In this document: piece by piece, positions 18,297 to 27,478 of the stretch
Layout of the letters: each line of letters starts with the position of its first letter
Position numbering within the stretch: the stretch's first letter is position 1
Source of the DNA: Anaerofilum sp. An201
GTDB taxonomy: Bacteria; Bacillota; Clostridia; Oscillospirales; Ruminococcaceae
Reading direction: 5' to 3'
Length of the DNA stretch: 64,000 nt
Assembly: GCF_002160015.1 (NCBI RefSeq)
Contig: NZ_NFJT01000012.1
Coordinates: 24,984 to 88,983 of the forward strand
The notes under the pieces: generated by a model
What the model saw: only the letters and a program-made list of their open reading frames with translations
The model's database searches: none
Told to the model about the DNA's origin: nothing
Translations under genes and position numbers: made by a program

Positions 18297-19319
18297 TTAA
18301 TCCTTGAACTGCTTCAGGAAACGCAGATCGTTCTCATAAAGCAGGCCGATGTTGTTGATGCCGTATTTCAGCATGGCGATGCGCTCGATGCCGATGCCAA
18401 AGGCAAGGCCGGAGTACTCGTTCGGGTCGATGCCGCAGTTCTCCAGCACCTTGTGGTGCACGATGCCGCCGCCCAGCACCTCGATCCAGCCGGTGCCCTT
18501 GCACAGACCGCATCCCTTGCCGCCGCACTCGAAGCAGCTCACGTCCACCTCGACGCTGGGCTCGGTGAACGGGAAGTAGCTGGGGCGCAGGCGGGTCTTC
18601 ACCCCGTCGCCGAAGATCTTCTTCACGAACTGGTCCAGCATGCCCTGCAGGTCGCACAGGGTGATCTTTTTATCCACCACAAGGCCCTCCATCTGGTGGA
18701 ACATGGGCGAGTGGGTGGCGTCGCTGTCCGAGCGGAACACGCGGCCCGGCACCAGCACCTTGATGGGGGGCTTTTCGGCGTCCATCACGCGGATCTGGCC
18801 GGGGCTGGTGTGGGTGCGCAGCACGATGTCCTCCGCCACATAGAAGGTGTCCTGCATGTCGCGGGCGGGATGGTTTTTGGCCACGTTCAGGCGGGTGAAG
18901 TTGTGGTCGTCGTCCTCGATCTCGGGGCCTTCGTAGATCTCAAAGCCCATGCCGGCAAACACGTCGATCATCTGATCCTTGACGATGGTGATGGGATGCA
19001 GCGAACCCACCGGGCGCTTCACCGCCGGCATGGTGATGTCCACCTGCTCGCTCTGGTTGCGGGCGGCCAGCTCCTGCTTGTCCATCTCCTCGCGCACCTG
19101 CTGGTAGCGCTCCTCGGCATACACCTTGAACTGGTTGATGACTTTGCCCATCGCCGGACGGTCTTCCTTGGCCACCGCGCCCAGCTCTTTCATCAGGCCG
19201 GCAATGCTGCCCTTTTTGCCCAGATAGCTCTGCCAGAACGCGGCCAGCTCTTCCTGAGAATGCACAGCGGCCAGCGCTGCTTCCATCTGCTCGCGCAGAG
19301 CATTGATCTTTGCTTCCAT
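18297..19319 (-). CDS. pheS: phenylalanyl-tRNA synthetase alpha subunit
   Basis: 340 residues, full length. An N-terminal coiled coil (tRNA binding), then class II motifs: [14 protein letters not shown], motif 2 near [13 protein letters not shown] and [21 protein letters not shown], and motif 3 with [18 protein letters not shown]. It charges tRNA-Phe together with PheT. The ATG at 19319 follows AAGAGGTGCATT. Confidence 0.97.
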   Translation of the reverse strand: MEAKINALREQMEAALAAVHSQEELAAFWQSYLGKKGSIAGLMKELGAVAKEDRPAMGKVINQFKVYAEERYQQVREEMDKQELAARNQSEQVDITMPAVKRPVGSLHPITIVKDQMIDVFAGMGFEIYEGPEIEDDDHNFTRLNVAKNHPARDMQDTFYVAEDIVLRTHTSPGQIRVMDAEKPPIKVLVPGRVFRSDSDATHSPMFHQMEGLVVDKKITLCDLQGMLDQFVKKIFGDGVKTRLRPSYFPFTEPSVEVDVSCFECGGKGCGLCKGTGWIEVLGGGIVHHKVLENCGIDPNEYSGLAFGIGIERIAMLKYGINNIGLLYENDLRFLKQFKD

Positions 19320-19335
19320 AATGCACCTCTTGTAG

Positions 19336-19600
19336 ATAAAAAAATAACAGCCTCATCCCGCAACGGGACGAAGCTGTACACTCCGTGGTACCACCCATAT
19401 TCCGCCGCAGAGCGCGGCGGCACTTTTGCGCCGGTAACGGGGCGAACCGTCCTGCACTACTGAGGCCCAAAGGCCCGTTGGCACAGGCTGCTCCGGAGGG
19501 AATCTGCACGGGTTCTGTTCGGAAGGCCTTTCAGCCGGTGAGCCTTCTCTCTGTGCCCAGAGGGCCTGTGCGCTGTCTCCATCGACGCATTTTATCTGAT
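19336..19600 (-). promoter_or_regulatory. T-box riboswitch leader of pheST
   Basis: Reading leftward, the antiterminator consensus GGGTGGTACCACGGAG (19396-19381) is followed by an intrinsic terminator (stem 19377-19364 with 19360-19347, then a T-run). The preceding ~200 nt contain paired arms suitable for stem I. Uncharged tRNA-Phe should pair with TGG and the specifier TTC to allow read-through; TTC triplets exist in stem I, but I cannot assign the exact specifier by eye. Confidence 0.9.
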
Positions 19601-19629
19601 AGTATACCCTGCAAAAAATGATCTGTCAA
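19601..19629 (-). promoter_or_regulatory. pheST promoter
   Basis: Leftward: consensus TTGACA, 17 bp, TATACT, directly before the T-box leader. Confidence 0.82.
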
Positions 19630-19647
19630 GTAGAAACCGGCCGAATC

Positions 19648-19676
19648 TGGACATCCCGCCCGCGGCGCGATATAAT
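19648..19676 (+). promoter_or_regulatory. promoter of the EFR1 ferredoxin gene
   Basis: TGGACA, 17 bp, TATAAT. It is divergent from the pheST promoter with about 18 bp between the -35 boxes. Confidence 0.72.
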
Positions 19677-19758
19677 GGACCTGCACCGCGGCGGCCCGTC
19701 CCGGGCGCCTGCGCGGGCGTTTCCATCTCTGTACAACATGCGAAGGGAGATCGTATTG

Positions 19759-20520
19759 ATGCATACCACCGCCGTTTTCTTTTCCGCCACCGGCAACAGC
19801 CGCCGCTGTGCCGCCGCCATGGCCCATGCGCTGGACCAAAGCGCCGCCCTGCTGGACCTGACGCAGGCTTCCCGCCTTGCGCCGGAATACCGCTTTGGGG
19901 CGGACGAGCTGGTCGTCTTTTGTGCGCCGGTGTACGCCGGGCGCCTCTACACCGGTGCGGCCGCGCGCTTTGGCCGGGTGTGGGGACAGAACACCCCCTG
20001 CATCCTGGCGGTGACCTACGGCAACCGCCACTACGACGACGCGCTGGCCGAGCTGGAGGACATCGCACGCCGGCAGGGCTTTGTGCCCATTGGAGGCGCG
20101 GCGCTGGTGGGACGCCACACCTACGGCGAGATCCAAGTGGACCGCCCCGACGCGGACGATCTGGCCGCCTGTGCGGACTTTGCACGCAGAGCGGTGCAGC
20201 GCTTTGCCGACGGCTCTGCCTGCCCTGCCATGCCCGGCAGCCGCCCCTACCGCGAGGGCGGGGTGGGCAAACATGCGTGGGTGCCCCGCGTGACCGACGC
20301 CTGCAATGGGTGCGGCGCCTGTGCGCAGGTGTGCCCGGAAGGCGCGATCGACCCGGCCGATCCCCGCGCCACCCGGGCCGACCGCTGCATCAGCTGCTTT
20401 GCCTGCCTGCGCACCTGCCCGCGCGGGGGCCGGGTGATGGACGAGCAGGCCTATCTGGAATTTGCTGCGGCGTTTTCCCAACGGCTGGCCCAGCGGCGGG
20501 AAAACGAATTTTTCCTGTGA
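19759..20520 (+). CDS. EFR1-type flavodoxin-ferredoxin fusion protein
   Basis: 253 residues from the ATG at 19759 (AAGGGAGATCG upstream). The N-terminal flavodoxin-like half starts FFSATGNSRR (FMN phosphate loop). The C-terminal half has two 4Fe-4S motifs: CNGCGACAQVCPEG and CISCFACLRTCP. It is probably a cytoplasmic electron carrier linking flavin and iron-sulfur centres, common in anaerobic Clostridia. Redox partner unknown; monocistronic. Confidence 0.85.
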   Translation: MHTTAVFFSATGNSRRCAAAMAHALDQSAALLDLTQASRLAPEYRFGADELVVFCAPVYAGRLYTGAAARFGRVWGQNTPCILAVTYGNRHYDDALAELEDIARRQGFVPIGGAALVGRHTYGEIQVDRPDADDLAACADFARRAVQRFADGSACPAMPGSRPYREGGVGKHAWVPRVTDACNGCGACAQVCPEGAIDPADPRATRADRCISCFACLRTCPRGGRVMDEQAYLEFAAAFSQRLAQRRENEFFL

Positions 20521-20569
20521 GGCTCGACCTTCTTCCTTATTTTTCCATAAATTTCTGTAATTTTTTACA

Positions 20570-20599
20570 TTGACACTACTAAAATCTCCAGCGTATAAT
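20570..20599 (+). promoter_or_regulatory. promoter of the M23 peptidase gene
   Basis: Consensus TTGACA, 18 bp, TATAAT, about 55 bp before the start codon. Confidence 0.78.
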
Positions 20600-20653
20600 A
20601 GAAACCAATGGTGTTTTGGAAAATCACCCATTTTTCGCAGGAGGTTTACCCAC

Positions 20654-21856
20654 ATGAATTCCCTTCACTGGCTGAAAAAGAGCTGTGCGGTCGCTCTTGT
20701 GGGCGTACTGCTTACATATAGCGGCAGCTCGTTTGTATTTGCGGACGAGCAGTCGGACCTGGCCGACCGGCTGGAGCAGGCCCAGCAGGAGCTGGAAGAG
20801 TCGGAACAGAAGCTGGACGACGCGCAGAACGAGCTGGAAAACCAGCAGAAGCTGGGCAGCAGCATGCGGCAGAGCGAACAGCAGCTCCGTAACGAGATCA
20901 GCAGCCTGGTGGGGCAGATCAGCACCACCGAGGCGCAGATCGCAGCCAAACAGGAAGAGATCGACGAACAGCAGGGGAAGATCGACGAACAGCAAGAGCG
21001 CATCGACGATCGATGGGACGATTTCAAGGAGCGCGTGGCCGCCATGCAGGTGATGCGCAGCGGCGGCATGCTGGGCATGCTGGCCAACGTGACCAGCCTG
21101 ACCGCCTTCCTCTCCTTCGGGGACGATCTGCAGCAGCTGAGCAAAAAGGACCGCGAGGTCCTGGACGAGATGAACGCCGAGAAGGCCAAGCTGGAACAGC
21201 TGCAGCTGGAGCTGGAGACCCAGCGCAACGAGCTGGAGACCCAGCGCGTCAACATGCAGAGCCAGCAGCAGCAGCTGGAAATCAACAAGGCGCAGCTGGC
21301 CGAGCAGATCAAGGAACAGGACAAGAACATCGACGCGGCAGCGGCGGACGAGCAGGCTGCGCAGGCGGAGCGCGACGCCAAATACCGCATCTGGGTGCAG
21401 GCACAGGCGGAATACGACCGGCTGGCCAACCAGGGCGGCGGCGGCAGTGTGATCGGCGACGGCAGCGTAATGTGGCCGCTGCCCGGATACACCCGGCTGT
21501 CCAGCGTGTTCGGCGAGGACCGCTGGATCTGGGGCGTGGCCGACACCAACCACGGCGGTGTGGATATTCCCGCCCCCGCCGGCACTCCCATCCACGTGTT
21601 CCAGTCGGGCACCGTCTACAACAGCTACTACAGCGCCAGCTACGGCAACGTGGTGATGGTGGACCACGGCGGCGGCTTGGTGAGCATCTACGCGCACATG
21701 TCCTCCCGCGCGGCCAATGTGGGCGACGTGGTGATCGTGGGCGACGTGATCGGCTATGTGGGCTCCACCGGCCAGTCCACCGGCAACCATCTGCATTTCG
21801 AGACCCGTCAGAACGGCGTGCGCGTCGATCCGCTGGGATACGTCTCCCCGTCCTGA
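20654..21856 (+). CDS. EnvC-like murein hydrolase with coiled coil and M23 domain
   Basis: 400 residues. Signal peptide to about residue 30 (ending SSFVFADEQ), a long Gln/Glu-rich coiled coil (~33-255), a Gly-rich hinge and a C-terminal LytM/M23 metallopeptidase with HGGVDIPAPAGTPI and HLHFETRQNG zinc motifs. The ATG at 20654 follows CAGGAGGTTTACCCAC. It probably cleaves peptidoglycan cross-links during division, or activates amidases if partners exist. The first His-x3-Asp and the final HxH are present, so catalysis is expected. Confidence 0.9.
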   Translation: MNSLHWLKKSCAVALVGVLLTYSGSSFVFADEQSDLADRLEQAQQELEESEQKLDDAQNELENQQKLGSSMRQSEQQLRNEISSLVGQISTTEAQIAAKQEEIDEQQGKIDEQQERIDDRWDDFKERVAAMQVMRSGGMLGMLANVTSLTAFLSFGDDLQQLSKKDREVLDEMNAEKAKLEQLQLELETQRNELETQRVNMQSQQQQLEINKAQLAEQIKEQDKNIDAAAADEQAAQAERDAKYRIWVQAQAEYDRLANQGGGGSVIGDGSVMWPLPGYTRLSSVFGEDRWIWGVADTNHGGVDIPAPAGTPIHVFQSGTVYNSYYSASYGNVVMVDHGGGLVSIYAHMSSRAANVGDVVIVGDVIGYVGSTGQSTGNHLHFETRQNGVRVDPLGYVSPS

Positions 21857-21873
21857 TAAACAGCAAAAACAAT

Positions 21874-21911
21874 GCGCCCCGCATCCTGCCTTTGCAGCGG
21901 ATGCGGGGCGC
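21874..21911. terminator. bidirectional terminator
   Basis: A perfect 13-bp stem GCGCCCCGCATCC / GGATGCGGGGCGC lies between convergent genes, A-rich on the left and with TTTT on the right. Confidence 0.85.
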
Positions 21912-21923
21912 TGATGTTTTCTG

Positions 21924-22202
21924 CTATTTTTTCCGAAGCAGCAGCCAGACGCCGAGCACCAGGCAGACAGCGCCCAGTGCCAGCGGCAGAATGCCCATAC
22001 AGCACAGCAGGAGCAGTATCCCCAGCGGGCCGGCTGTGCCGGTGACGTAGATCGCCGTGGGGCCGTCCGCTCCGCCGATGATGCCTATTGAGGCACTCTC
22101 TGTCGGGTTCACGCCCGTCATTGCCAGGATGCCCCAGACTGCCAGAAGCACCCCCAGCACCACAAGCAGGACCCCGATGGTCCTTTGGGTCGTCCGTTTC
22201 AC
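21924..22202 (-). CDS. small membrane protein with OadB-like IGIIGGADGPT motif
   Basis: 92 residues from a GTG with AGAGGGGGAT upstream. There are two hydrophobic segments (~9-30 and ~58-88); between them is SIGIIGGADGPTAIYV (~38-53). That string is the characteristic substrate/sodium-pathway signature of the beta subunit of sodium-translocating decarboxylases, a ~400-residue, multi-pass protein. Here it is embedded in a two-helix microprotein. It forms an operon with the upstream single-helix protein. Function unknown; it is not a decarboxylase subunit by itself. Confidence 0.75.
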   Translation of the reverse strand: MKRTTQRTIGVLLVVLGVLLAVWGILAMTGVNPTESASIGIIGGADGPTAIYVTGTAGPLGILLLLCCMGILPLALGAVCLVLGVWLLLRKK

Positions 22203-22220
22203 TGTGAATCCCCCTCTGCT

Positions 22221-22643
22221 TTACTGGGCCGAGCTGTACAGATAGATGAACCAGTACTGCCCGTCCTCCTCCAATTGCCCGGCCTGCTGCAGGGCCTGCA
22301 GGCTGGCGTCGTCCAGCGGGCGGACGGTGAGCTCCACCGTGTCGCCGCTGCGGGCGGGCGGATATTCGGTGTCGGAATAGAACGTTTCCAGCGCGGCCTG
22401 GTCGAGATCGCATTCCAGCAGCAGCACGGCATTGGTGCAGATGCCGCCGCTCCAGCCGTCCAGCCAGCCCTGCTTTGTCTGGCTTTGCAGGACGGTCCCG
22501 CCCGCCGGGACGGAATGTTCAAATAACGGCGCGGCGAATTTTTCGGCGCTCCTGTTCATCAGCATCATCGGGATCATAATGGCCCACACGATGGCGATGG
22601 TCCCGAACACGATCCCCAGCATCCATTTGCTTCGTTTGTCCAT
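22221..22643 (-). CDS. single-pass membrane protein of unknown function
   Basis: 140 residues. One N-terminal membrane helix (~8-30), then an extracytoplasmic domain of about 105 residues rich in acidic residues, with a C-terminal YWFIYLYSS strand. The ATG at 22643 follows AAGGAAGGAGCAACCAAC. It ends 18 bp before the OadB-motif microprotein, so the two are probably co-expressed. I do not recognise the family. Confidence 0.72.
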   Translation of the reverse strand: MDKRSKWMLGIVFGTIAIVWAIMIPMMLMNRSAEKFAAPLFEHSVPAGGTVLQSQTKQGWLDGWSGGICTNAVLLLECDLDQAALETFYSDTEYPPARSGDTVELTVRPLDDASLQALQQAGQLEEDGQYWFIYLYSSAQ

Positions 22644-22706
22644 GTTGGTTGCTCCTTCCTTTTTCTTTTCTCAGTATACCGGCGGGGAAAAAGCAAGTCA
22701 AGCCGT

Positions 22707-22736
22707 TTGCCAAAGGTGTCTGCGCTGTGGTACAAT
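22707..22736 (+). promoter_or_regulatory. hemW promoter
   Basis: TTGCCA, 18 bp, TACAAT, about 30 bp before the start. Confidence 0.6.
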
Positions 22737-22767
22737 CCTCCTATACCCACACAGGAGGACGCAGCGT

Positions 22768-23850
22768 ATGGCCTTTGGCATCTACATCCATATCCCCTAT
22801 TGCCTCTCCAAATGTCGCTATTGCGACTTTTACTCGGCCGGACACAGCGGCGGCGTGCCCGACGAATACGTCCGGGCCGTTGTGCGGCAGCTGGAAAGCG
22901 AGCAGCTGCCCCGCCCCGACACGCTCTATTTTGGCGGCGGGACTCCCAGTTTGCTCTCGGCCGAACAGCTGGAACGCATGGTGCGAGCAGCCCGTCCGCT
23001 GCCCGACGCCGAGGTGACGGTGGAAGCGAATCCCGAGACCCTCTCCCCCGCCCTGCTGGAAGGCTTTCTGCGCGCCGGCGCAAACCGGCTGTCGCTGGGC
23101 GTACAGACCGCCTTCGACGACAGCCTGCGGCGGCTGGGGCGTCCGCACACCGCCGCACAGAGCCGGGAGGCGCTGCGCATGGCGCGGCAGGCGGGCTTTG
23201 CGAATATCAGCGGAGACATCATGATGGCGCTGCCCTATTATTCGCAGGCGGAGTTCGACGCCACGCTGGAGCTGCTGGAGGAGGGCGGGGCCTGTCACAT
23301 TTCGGCCTATCTTTTGAAGATCGAGCCGGGCACCGCCTTTGGCCGCCATCCGCCCGCCGGCCTGCCGGACGAGGACGAGACGGCCGACCTGTATCTGTAC
23401 GCGGCGGAGCAGCTGGAGCGGCACGGGTTCGCGCAATACGAGATCTCCAACTTTGCGCGTCCCGGGCGCAGGAGCCGCCACAACCTTCTGTACTGGAACT
23501 GCGAGGACTATCGCGGCATCGGCCCCGCCGCGCACAGCTGCATGCGCGGTGTGCGCACCGCGTGGCCTGCCTGCACCGCAGATTTCATCGCCGGGCGGGC
23601 GGCCGAAACGGTGACCGGCGAATGCACCGGCGAGGATTTCGTGATGCTGCAGCTCCGCCTGAACGACGGGCTGGACCTGGCAAGCCTGAAACAGAAATAC
23701 GGGCTGGAGCTGCAGGCGGAAAAATTCCGATTTGTTGAGCAATGTGTGCGCGGCGGGCTGGCCACATGGAAAAACGGCCGCCTCTGCCTGACGCCGCGCG
23801 GCATGCTGGTGCAGAACGCGATCCTGTGCCAGCTGCTGGATTTTGACTGA
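22768..23850 (+). CDS. hemW: HemW-like radical SAM protein (heme chaperone)
   Basis: 360 residues. The radical SAM cluster CLSKCRYC lies near residues 12-19 after IYIHIPY; the GGGTPS motif is near 58-63; the HemW C-terminal domain follows. The fourth residue after the cluster is Phe, as in HemW and HemN. Family members bind heme and deliver it to target proteins; older annotation as coproporphyrinogen oxidase is usually wrong. The ATG at 22768 follows CAGGAGGACGCAGCG. Confidence 0.88.
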   Translation: MAFGIYIHIPYCLSKCRYCDFYSAGHSGGVPDEYVRAVVRQLESEQLPRPDTLYFGGGTPSLLSAEQLERMVRAARPLPDAEVTVEANPETLSPALLEGFLRAGANRLSLGVQTAFDDSLRRLGRPHTAAQSREALRMARQAGFANISGDIMMALPYYSQAEFDATLELLEEGGACHISAYLLKIEPGTAFGRHPPAGLPDEDETADLYLYAAEQLERHGFAQYEISNFARPGRRSRHNLLYWNCEDYRGIGPAAHSCMRGVRTAWPACTADFIAGRAAETVTGECTGEDFVMLQLRLNDGLDLASLKQKYGLELQAEKFRFVEQCVRGGLATWKNGRLCLTPRGMLVQNAILCQLLDFD

Positions 23851-23907
23851 AACAGTATCCCTTTTTGCCCCTTTTGCATATCCTGCTTCAGAAAGGGGTG
23901 GTTTTCG

Positions 23908-24978
23908 ATGAAAACGAACACAGTCGTGGATTTCTTCCTGGGCAGTCACTCGCCGCAGGGATTCAGAGGATATTTCGACGCCCTGGATGCACAGCCGGAC
24001 CTGTGGCTCTATCTCATCAAGGCAGGTCCCGGATGCGGCAAGTCCACGATGATGAAGCGCCTGGCCAGCGCGGCGGACGGCATCACCGAGCGCATCCACT
24101 GCTCGTCCGACCCGGACAGTCTGGACGGCGTCATCTTCTCCTCGCCCCGCGCGGCTGTGCTGGACGCCACCGCACCGCACACGCTGGACCCCGCTTTCCC
24201 CGGCGCGAAAGAGAGCGTCGTGAGCCTGTACCATACGCTGGACGCCAAACAGCTGCGCGCCTGCGCCGGGCAGATCCGCGCCCTGTTCGGGCAGTGCGGC
24301 TGTCACCAGGCGGCGGCGGGACGGAGCATCGTCTCGGCCGGCATGCTGCTGACCGAACAGCGCGCCATTGCCGCCCGCTGTGTGGATTCCGAAAAACTGC
24401 GCGGCTATGCCACCCGTCTGGCGGCGCGCTGCTTCCCCCGCACCGGGCGCACTGGACGCGAACAGATCCGCCTGCTGAGCGCCGTCACCCCGCAGGGCGT
24501 GCTGGTGTGGCGGGACACCGTCTCCGCCCTGTGCGACCAGATCACCGTGTTTCAGGACGAATACGGCGCCGCCGCTTTTCCTCTTCTGGCCATCCTGCGG
24601 CAGGCGGCGCTGGACAGCGGCTACGAGGTGTACAGCTGTGTGTGCCCGCTGTCGGCAGGCGGCGAGGTGCAGCATCTGCTGGTCCCCGAGCGCGGCATGG
24701 CGTTCGTCACCTCCAACCGCTGGCACCCGATGGAATACCCCGGTCAGAAAACCGTTCGGTGCAGCCGTTTCTGGGACGCAAACCGCCTGCGCTGCCACAA
24801 AAACAGGCTCTCGCTTTGCCGGAAAACCGTGGACGGTTTGCTGGAACAGGCCAGCGCCAGCCTGCGGCAGGCCAAGGCGTGTCACGACGAGCTGGAAACA
24901 TACTATGTGGACGCCGCGGATTTCGCCGCCGTGGACAAAGTCTGCGCAGGTCTGGCCGCGGAACTGGGACTGGCATAG
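23908..24978 (+). CDS. P-loop ATPase-like protein of unknown function
   Basis: 356 residues. Walker A GPGCGKST is at about residues 40-47; a second nucleotide-binding-like half begins near residue 190. It resembles the clostridial family annotated only as an ATPase-like conserved protein. Cysteines are frequent. The ATG at 23908 follows AGAAAGGGGTGG. It lies 57 bp after hemW and could be co-transcribed. No membrane segment. Confidence 0.78.
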   Translation: MKTNTVVDFFLGSHSPQGFRGYFDALDAQPDLWLYLIKAGPGCGKSTMMKRLASAADGITERIHCSSDPDSLDGVIFSSPRAAVLDATAPHTLDPAFPGAKESVVSLYHTLDAKQLRACAGQIRALFGQCGCHQAAAGRSIVSAGMLLTEQRAIAARCVDSEKLRGYATRLAARCFPRTGRTGREQIRLLSAVTPQGVLVWRDTVSALCDQITVFQDEYGAAAFPLLAILRQAALDSGYEVYSCVCPLSAGGEVQHLLVPERGMAFVTSNRWHPMEYPGQKTVRCSRFWDANRLRCHKNRLSLCRKTVDGLLEQASASLRQAKACHDELETYYVDAADFAAVDKVCAGLAAELGLA

Positions 24979-24999
24979 TCCATTCTCCGCACACAAAGA

Positions 25000-25035
25000 C
25001 GCGCCCGTTTTCCCGGAAAAGGGAAAGCGGGCGCG
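25000..25035. terminator. bidirectional terminator
   Basis: The 15-nt arms CGCGCCCGTTTTCCC and GGGAAAGCGGGCGCG pair with one G-T; TTTTC follows. It lies between convergent genes. Confidence 0.82.
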
Positions 25036-25048
25036 TTTTCGCATCCCA

Positions 25049-25972
25049 TCAGGGATTCTGCGGCGGATCGTAGGTGGGGGCAGCCGGCGGCGTGCCCGGT
25101 GTGCGGGGAGGCATCGGCCGGGAAGCGCTGCGGCGCCTCGAGCGGCGTGCCGTCACAACGATCACAGCCACCACCACAGCGGCTACCAGGAGCAGCGGCA
25201 GAAGATAGACGATCACAATGGCCGTCTCCTGCAGGAAGCGTGCAAAGCTCGTCCAGCCGTCCACAAATGCATCGCCGATGCGCTGGAAAAAGCTGGGCTG
25301 CGCGACGGTGAGGTCCTGGACCTCATGCAGGGAAATGTCCACCGTGCAGTAGTCCACCTGGTTGGACAGCGCGCGCATCTGCGCGGTGTAGCTCTCGATT
25401 TGGTATTCCGTGTCCGACAGCTGCTGCTGGATCTTCAAAACGTCCTCCAGCTGCTGGGCCTGTGCCAGCAGTTCCTGCAGCCGGGTGCGCTGGGTTTCCA
25501 GGCTTTCCAGCCTCGCCTCCAAGTCCACATACTCTGCGGTGACGTTCTCCTGTTCCTGCCGCTTGGACAGCAGGTTTCCGGTCTCCCCTGCCTTCTGTAA
25601 AAAATCCGTGTAGTTCTGGGTGGGGATGCGCAGCACCAGATCGATCCAGCGGCTGCCCTCCTCCCGGCGTCCACCCTCGTTGCTGCTCTCCAGATATCCG
25701 CCGGCCTCTTCCGCCGCCTGCAGCAGAGCGTCGCGCGTGGATTCATATTCCCTGCTCTCCAGCTCCAGCCAGGCTGTGTAGATGATCTTCTGGTCGGTGT
25801 TCTGCTGGATGAGATCGGCGCCACCGTCTGTTCCGGCTGCCGTGTCCTGCAATTCATCAATGGCAGGCGCCGACGCGGCCGTCCCGTTTTTTGCGCCTCC
25901 CGCCGCACCGCATCCCGCCAGCAGGCACAGCGCCAGCAGCGCCCCCAGCAGTGCGAAAAAGTTCCGTTTCAT
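25049..25972 (-). CDS. DUF4349 lipoprotein
   Basis: 307 residues. A lipobox LLAGC is near residues 17-21 of the signal peptide; a DUF4349 region (~60-265) with a central coiled coil (~150-200) follows, then a C-terminal membrane helix (~245-275) and a basic/Pro-rich cytoplasmic tail. It is anchored at both ends (lipid and helix), as in other DUF4349 proteins. Role unknown, possibly envelope stress. Confidence 0.87.
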   Translation of the reverse strand: MKRNFFALLGALLALCLLAGCGAAGGAKNGTAASAPAIDELQDTAAGTDGGADLIQQNTDQKIIYTAWLELESREYESTRDALLQAAEEAGGYLESSNEGGRREEGSRWIDLVLRIPTQNYTDFLQKAGETGNLLSKRQEQENVTAEYVDLEARLESLETQRTRLQELLAQAQQLEDVLKIQQQLSDTEYQIESYTAQMRALSNQVDYCTVDISLHEVQDLTVAQPSFFQRIGDAFVDGWTSFARFLQETAIVIVYLLPLLLVAAVVVAVIVVTARRSRRRSASRPMPPRTPGTPPAAPTYDPPQNP

Positions 25973-26024
25973 CCTTGCATGCCTCCTTTGCAGCAGCGGG
26001 CAGCGCCCACATTGGATCGTTAAA

Positions 26025-26069
26025 AAATCCCGTACAACTCCGGTTTTCCACCTTCATTGTACGGGATTT
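26025..26069 (-). terminator. terminator after trkH
   Basis: 13-nt arms AAATCCCGTACAA / TTGTACGGGATTT; leftward a run of Ts follows. Confidence 0.8.
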
Positions 26070-26101
26070 CGAATTGCATTGCAACTACAAAATCATTACA
26101 C

Positions 26102-27478
26102 TCAGCCCACGCTGATATTCGCCTCGGGCAGTACCTCGCGGCGGCAGTTCTCGTTTGCCTGCCGCGCCAGCGAGATCATCAGCGACACCGGGCCCACACG
26201 CCCGATAAACATGGTGAGAATGGTGATGAGCTTCGCCAGCGGGTTCATCACCGCAGTCACCCCCACAGACAGGCCTACCGTTGCGTAGGCGGAGACCGCT
26301 TCAAACATACAGTCGATCTCGGCGCTGTGCATATCGCCGTCGAAAAAGATGGTCAGTGTGGCCACGCCCACCACCACCAAACTGAGCAGGATGATAGTGA
26401 TAGAGCGGTACACCGTCTTTTTGTTGATGCGCCGGCCAAAGATCACGGGGTCCTCCCGGCCGCAGGCCACGCTGAACACCGTCACTGCCAGCACACCGAT
26501 GGTGGTGACCTTGACGCCGCCGCCGGTGCCGCCGGGGGCCGCACCCACAAACATCAAAAAGATCATCAGATATTTGCTCATCATGGTGAGGCTTGCCAGA
26601 TCCACCGAGTTGAAGCCGGCGGTTCGGGCCGAAACCGACTGGAACATCGAGGACAGAATCTTTTCATGCAGCGGCATATCCCCCATTGTGGCCGGATTGC
26701 TCCATTCAAGGATCAAAAGGCCCACAGTTCCCAGCAGCAGCAGCATGCCGGTGAACAGCAGCACCACCTTGGAATGCATCGACATATGCCGGGTGTGCAG
26801 CCAGTTCCCCACATCGTTCCAGACCAGGAAGCCCAGGCCGCCGCTGATAATCAGAACCATGATGATGGTGAGCACGTACCAGTTGGCCGCATATGGGACA
26901 AGGCTGGCGTACTCTCCAAAAAAGCCAAGCACGTCAAATCCTGCATTGCAGAAGGCAGAGACCGCCAGAAAAATGGAGATCCAGAGGCCCTGGATGCCAA
27001 ACTGCGGCACAAAAAACAGCGCCAGCAGCACCGCTCCGATCCCTTCAAAGGAAAACGCCAGCTTAATCACAAACACCAGCAGCCGACCGGCATCCGCCAT
27101 GCTGGAGGTGCTGATGGACTCGCTGGCCAGCTTCATAGACTTGAACGCAGCGCGCCGGCGCAGCGCCACCGAGAAAAAGCTGGTGAGCGTGACCAGGCCC
27201 AGACCGCCCACCTGGATGAGCAGCAAAATCACCAGCTGGCCAAACCAGGTGAACTTGGTGTAGGTATCGAATACGATCAAGCCGGTCACGCAGGTGGCCG
27301 AAGTGGCTGTGAACAGGGCATCCACCGCCGGGATATGTCCGTCGGTGGTGGAAAAGGGCAGCAACAGCAGCAGTGTGCCAACCAGAATCACCGCCAGGAA
27401 ACTGCCGACGATCACCCGCACAGGAGTGAGCCCCGGATGACGTCCTTTCAGTGCATGTATATGAGAATTACGTTCCAC
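26102..27478 (-). CDS. TrkH-family potassium transporter subunit
   Basis: 458 residues from a GTG at 27478 preceded by GGAGGG; an ATG six codons upstream lacks a ribosome site. Multiple helices form four pore loops: SATCVTGLIVFD, FCNAGFDVLGF, ARTAGFNSVDLAS and YATVGLSVGV. It is the KtrB/TrkH channel-like subunit for K+ (or Na+-coupled K+) uptake. The regulatory partner KtrA/TrkA is not adjacent. Frame remains open upstream to 27790, but composition there is AT-rich and non-coding in character. Confidence 0.9.
   Translation of the reverse strand: MERNSHIHALKGRHPGLTPVRVIVGSFLAVILVGTLLLLLPFSTTDGHIPAVDALFTATSATCVTGLIVFDTYTKFTWFGQLVILLLIQVGGLGLVTLTSFFSVALRRRAAFKSMKLASESISTSSMADAGRLLVFVIKLAFSFEGIGAVLLALFFVPQFGIQGLWISIFLAVSAFCNAGFDVLGFFGEYASLVPYAANWYVLTIIMVLIISGGLGFLVWNDVGNWLHTRHMSMHSKVVLLFTGMLLLLGTVGLLILEWSNPATMGDMPLHEKILSSMFQSVSARTAGFNSVDLASLTMMSKYLMIFLMFVGAAPGGTGGGVKVTTIGVLAVTVFSVACGREDPVIFGRRINKKTVYRSITIILLSLVVVGVATLTIFFDGDMHSAEIDCMFEAVSAYATVGLSVGVTAVMNPLAKLITILTMFIGRVGPVSLMISLARQANENCRREVLPEANISVG

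Noticed and set aside
15699..19463. A 1254-codon rightward open frame
   Set aside because: It is the complement of pheT and pheS, whose families are certain; no ribosome site, artefactual composition.
22741..25044. A 767-codon leftward open frame
   Set aside because: It is antisense to hemW and the P-loop ATPase gene, both with clear motifs and ribosome sites.
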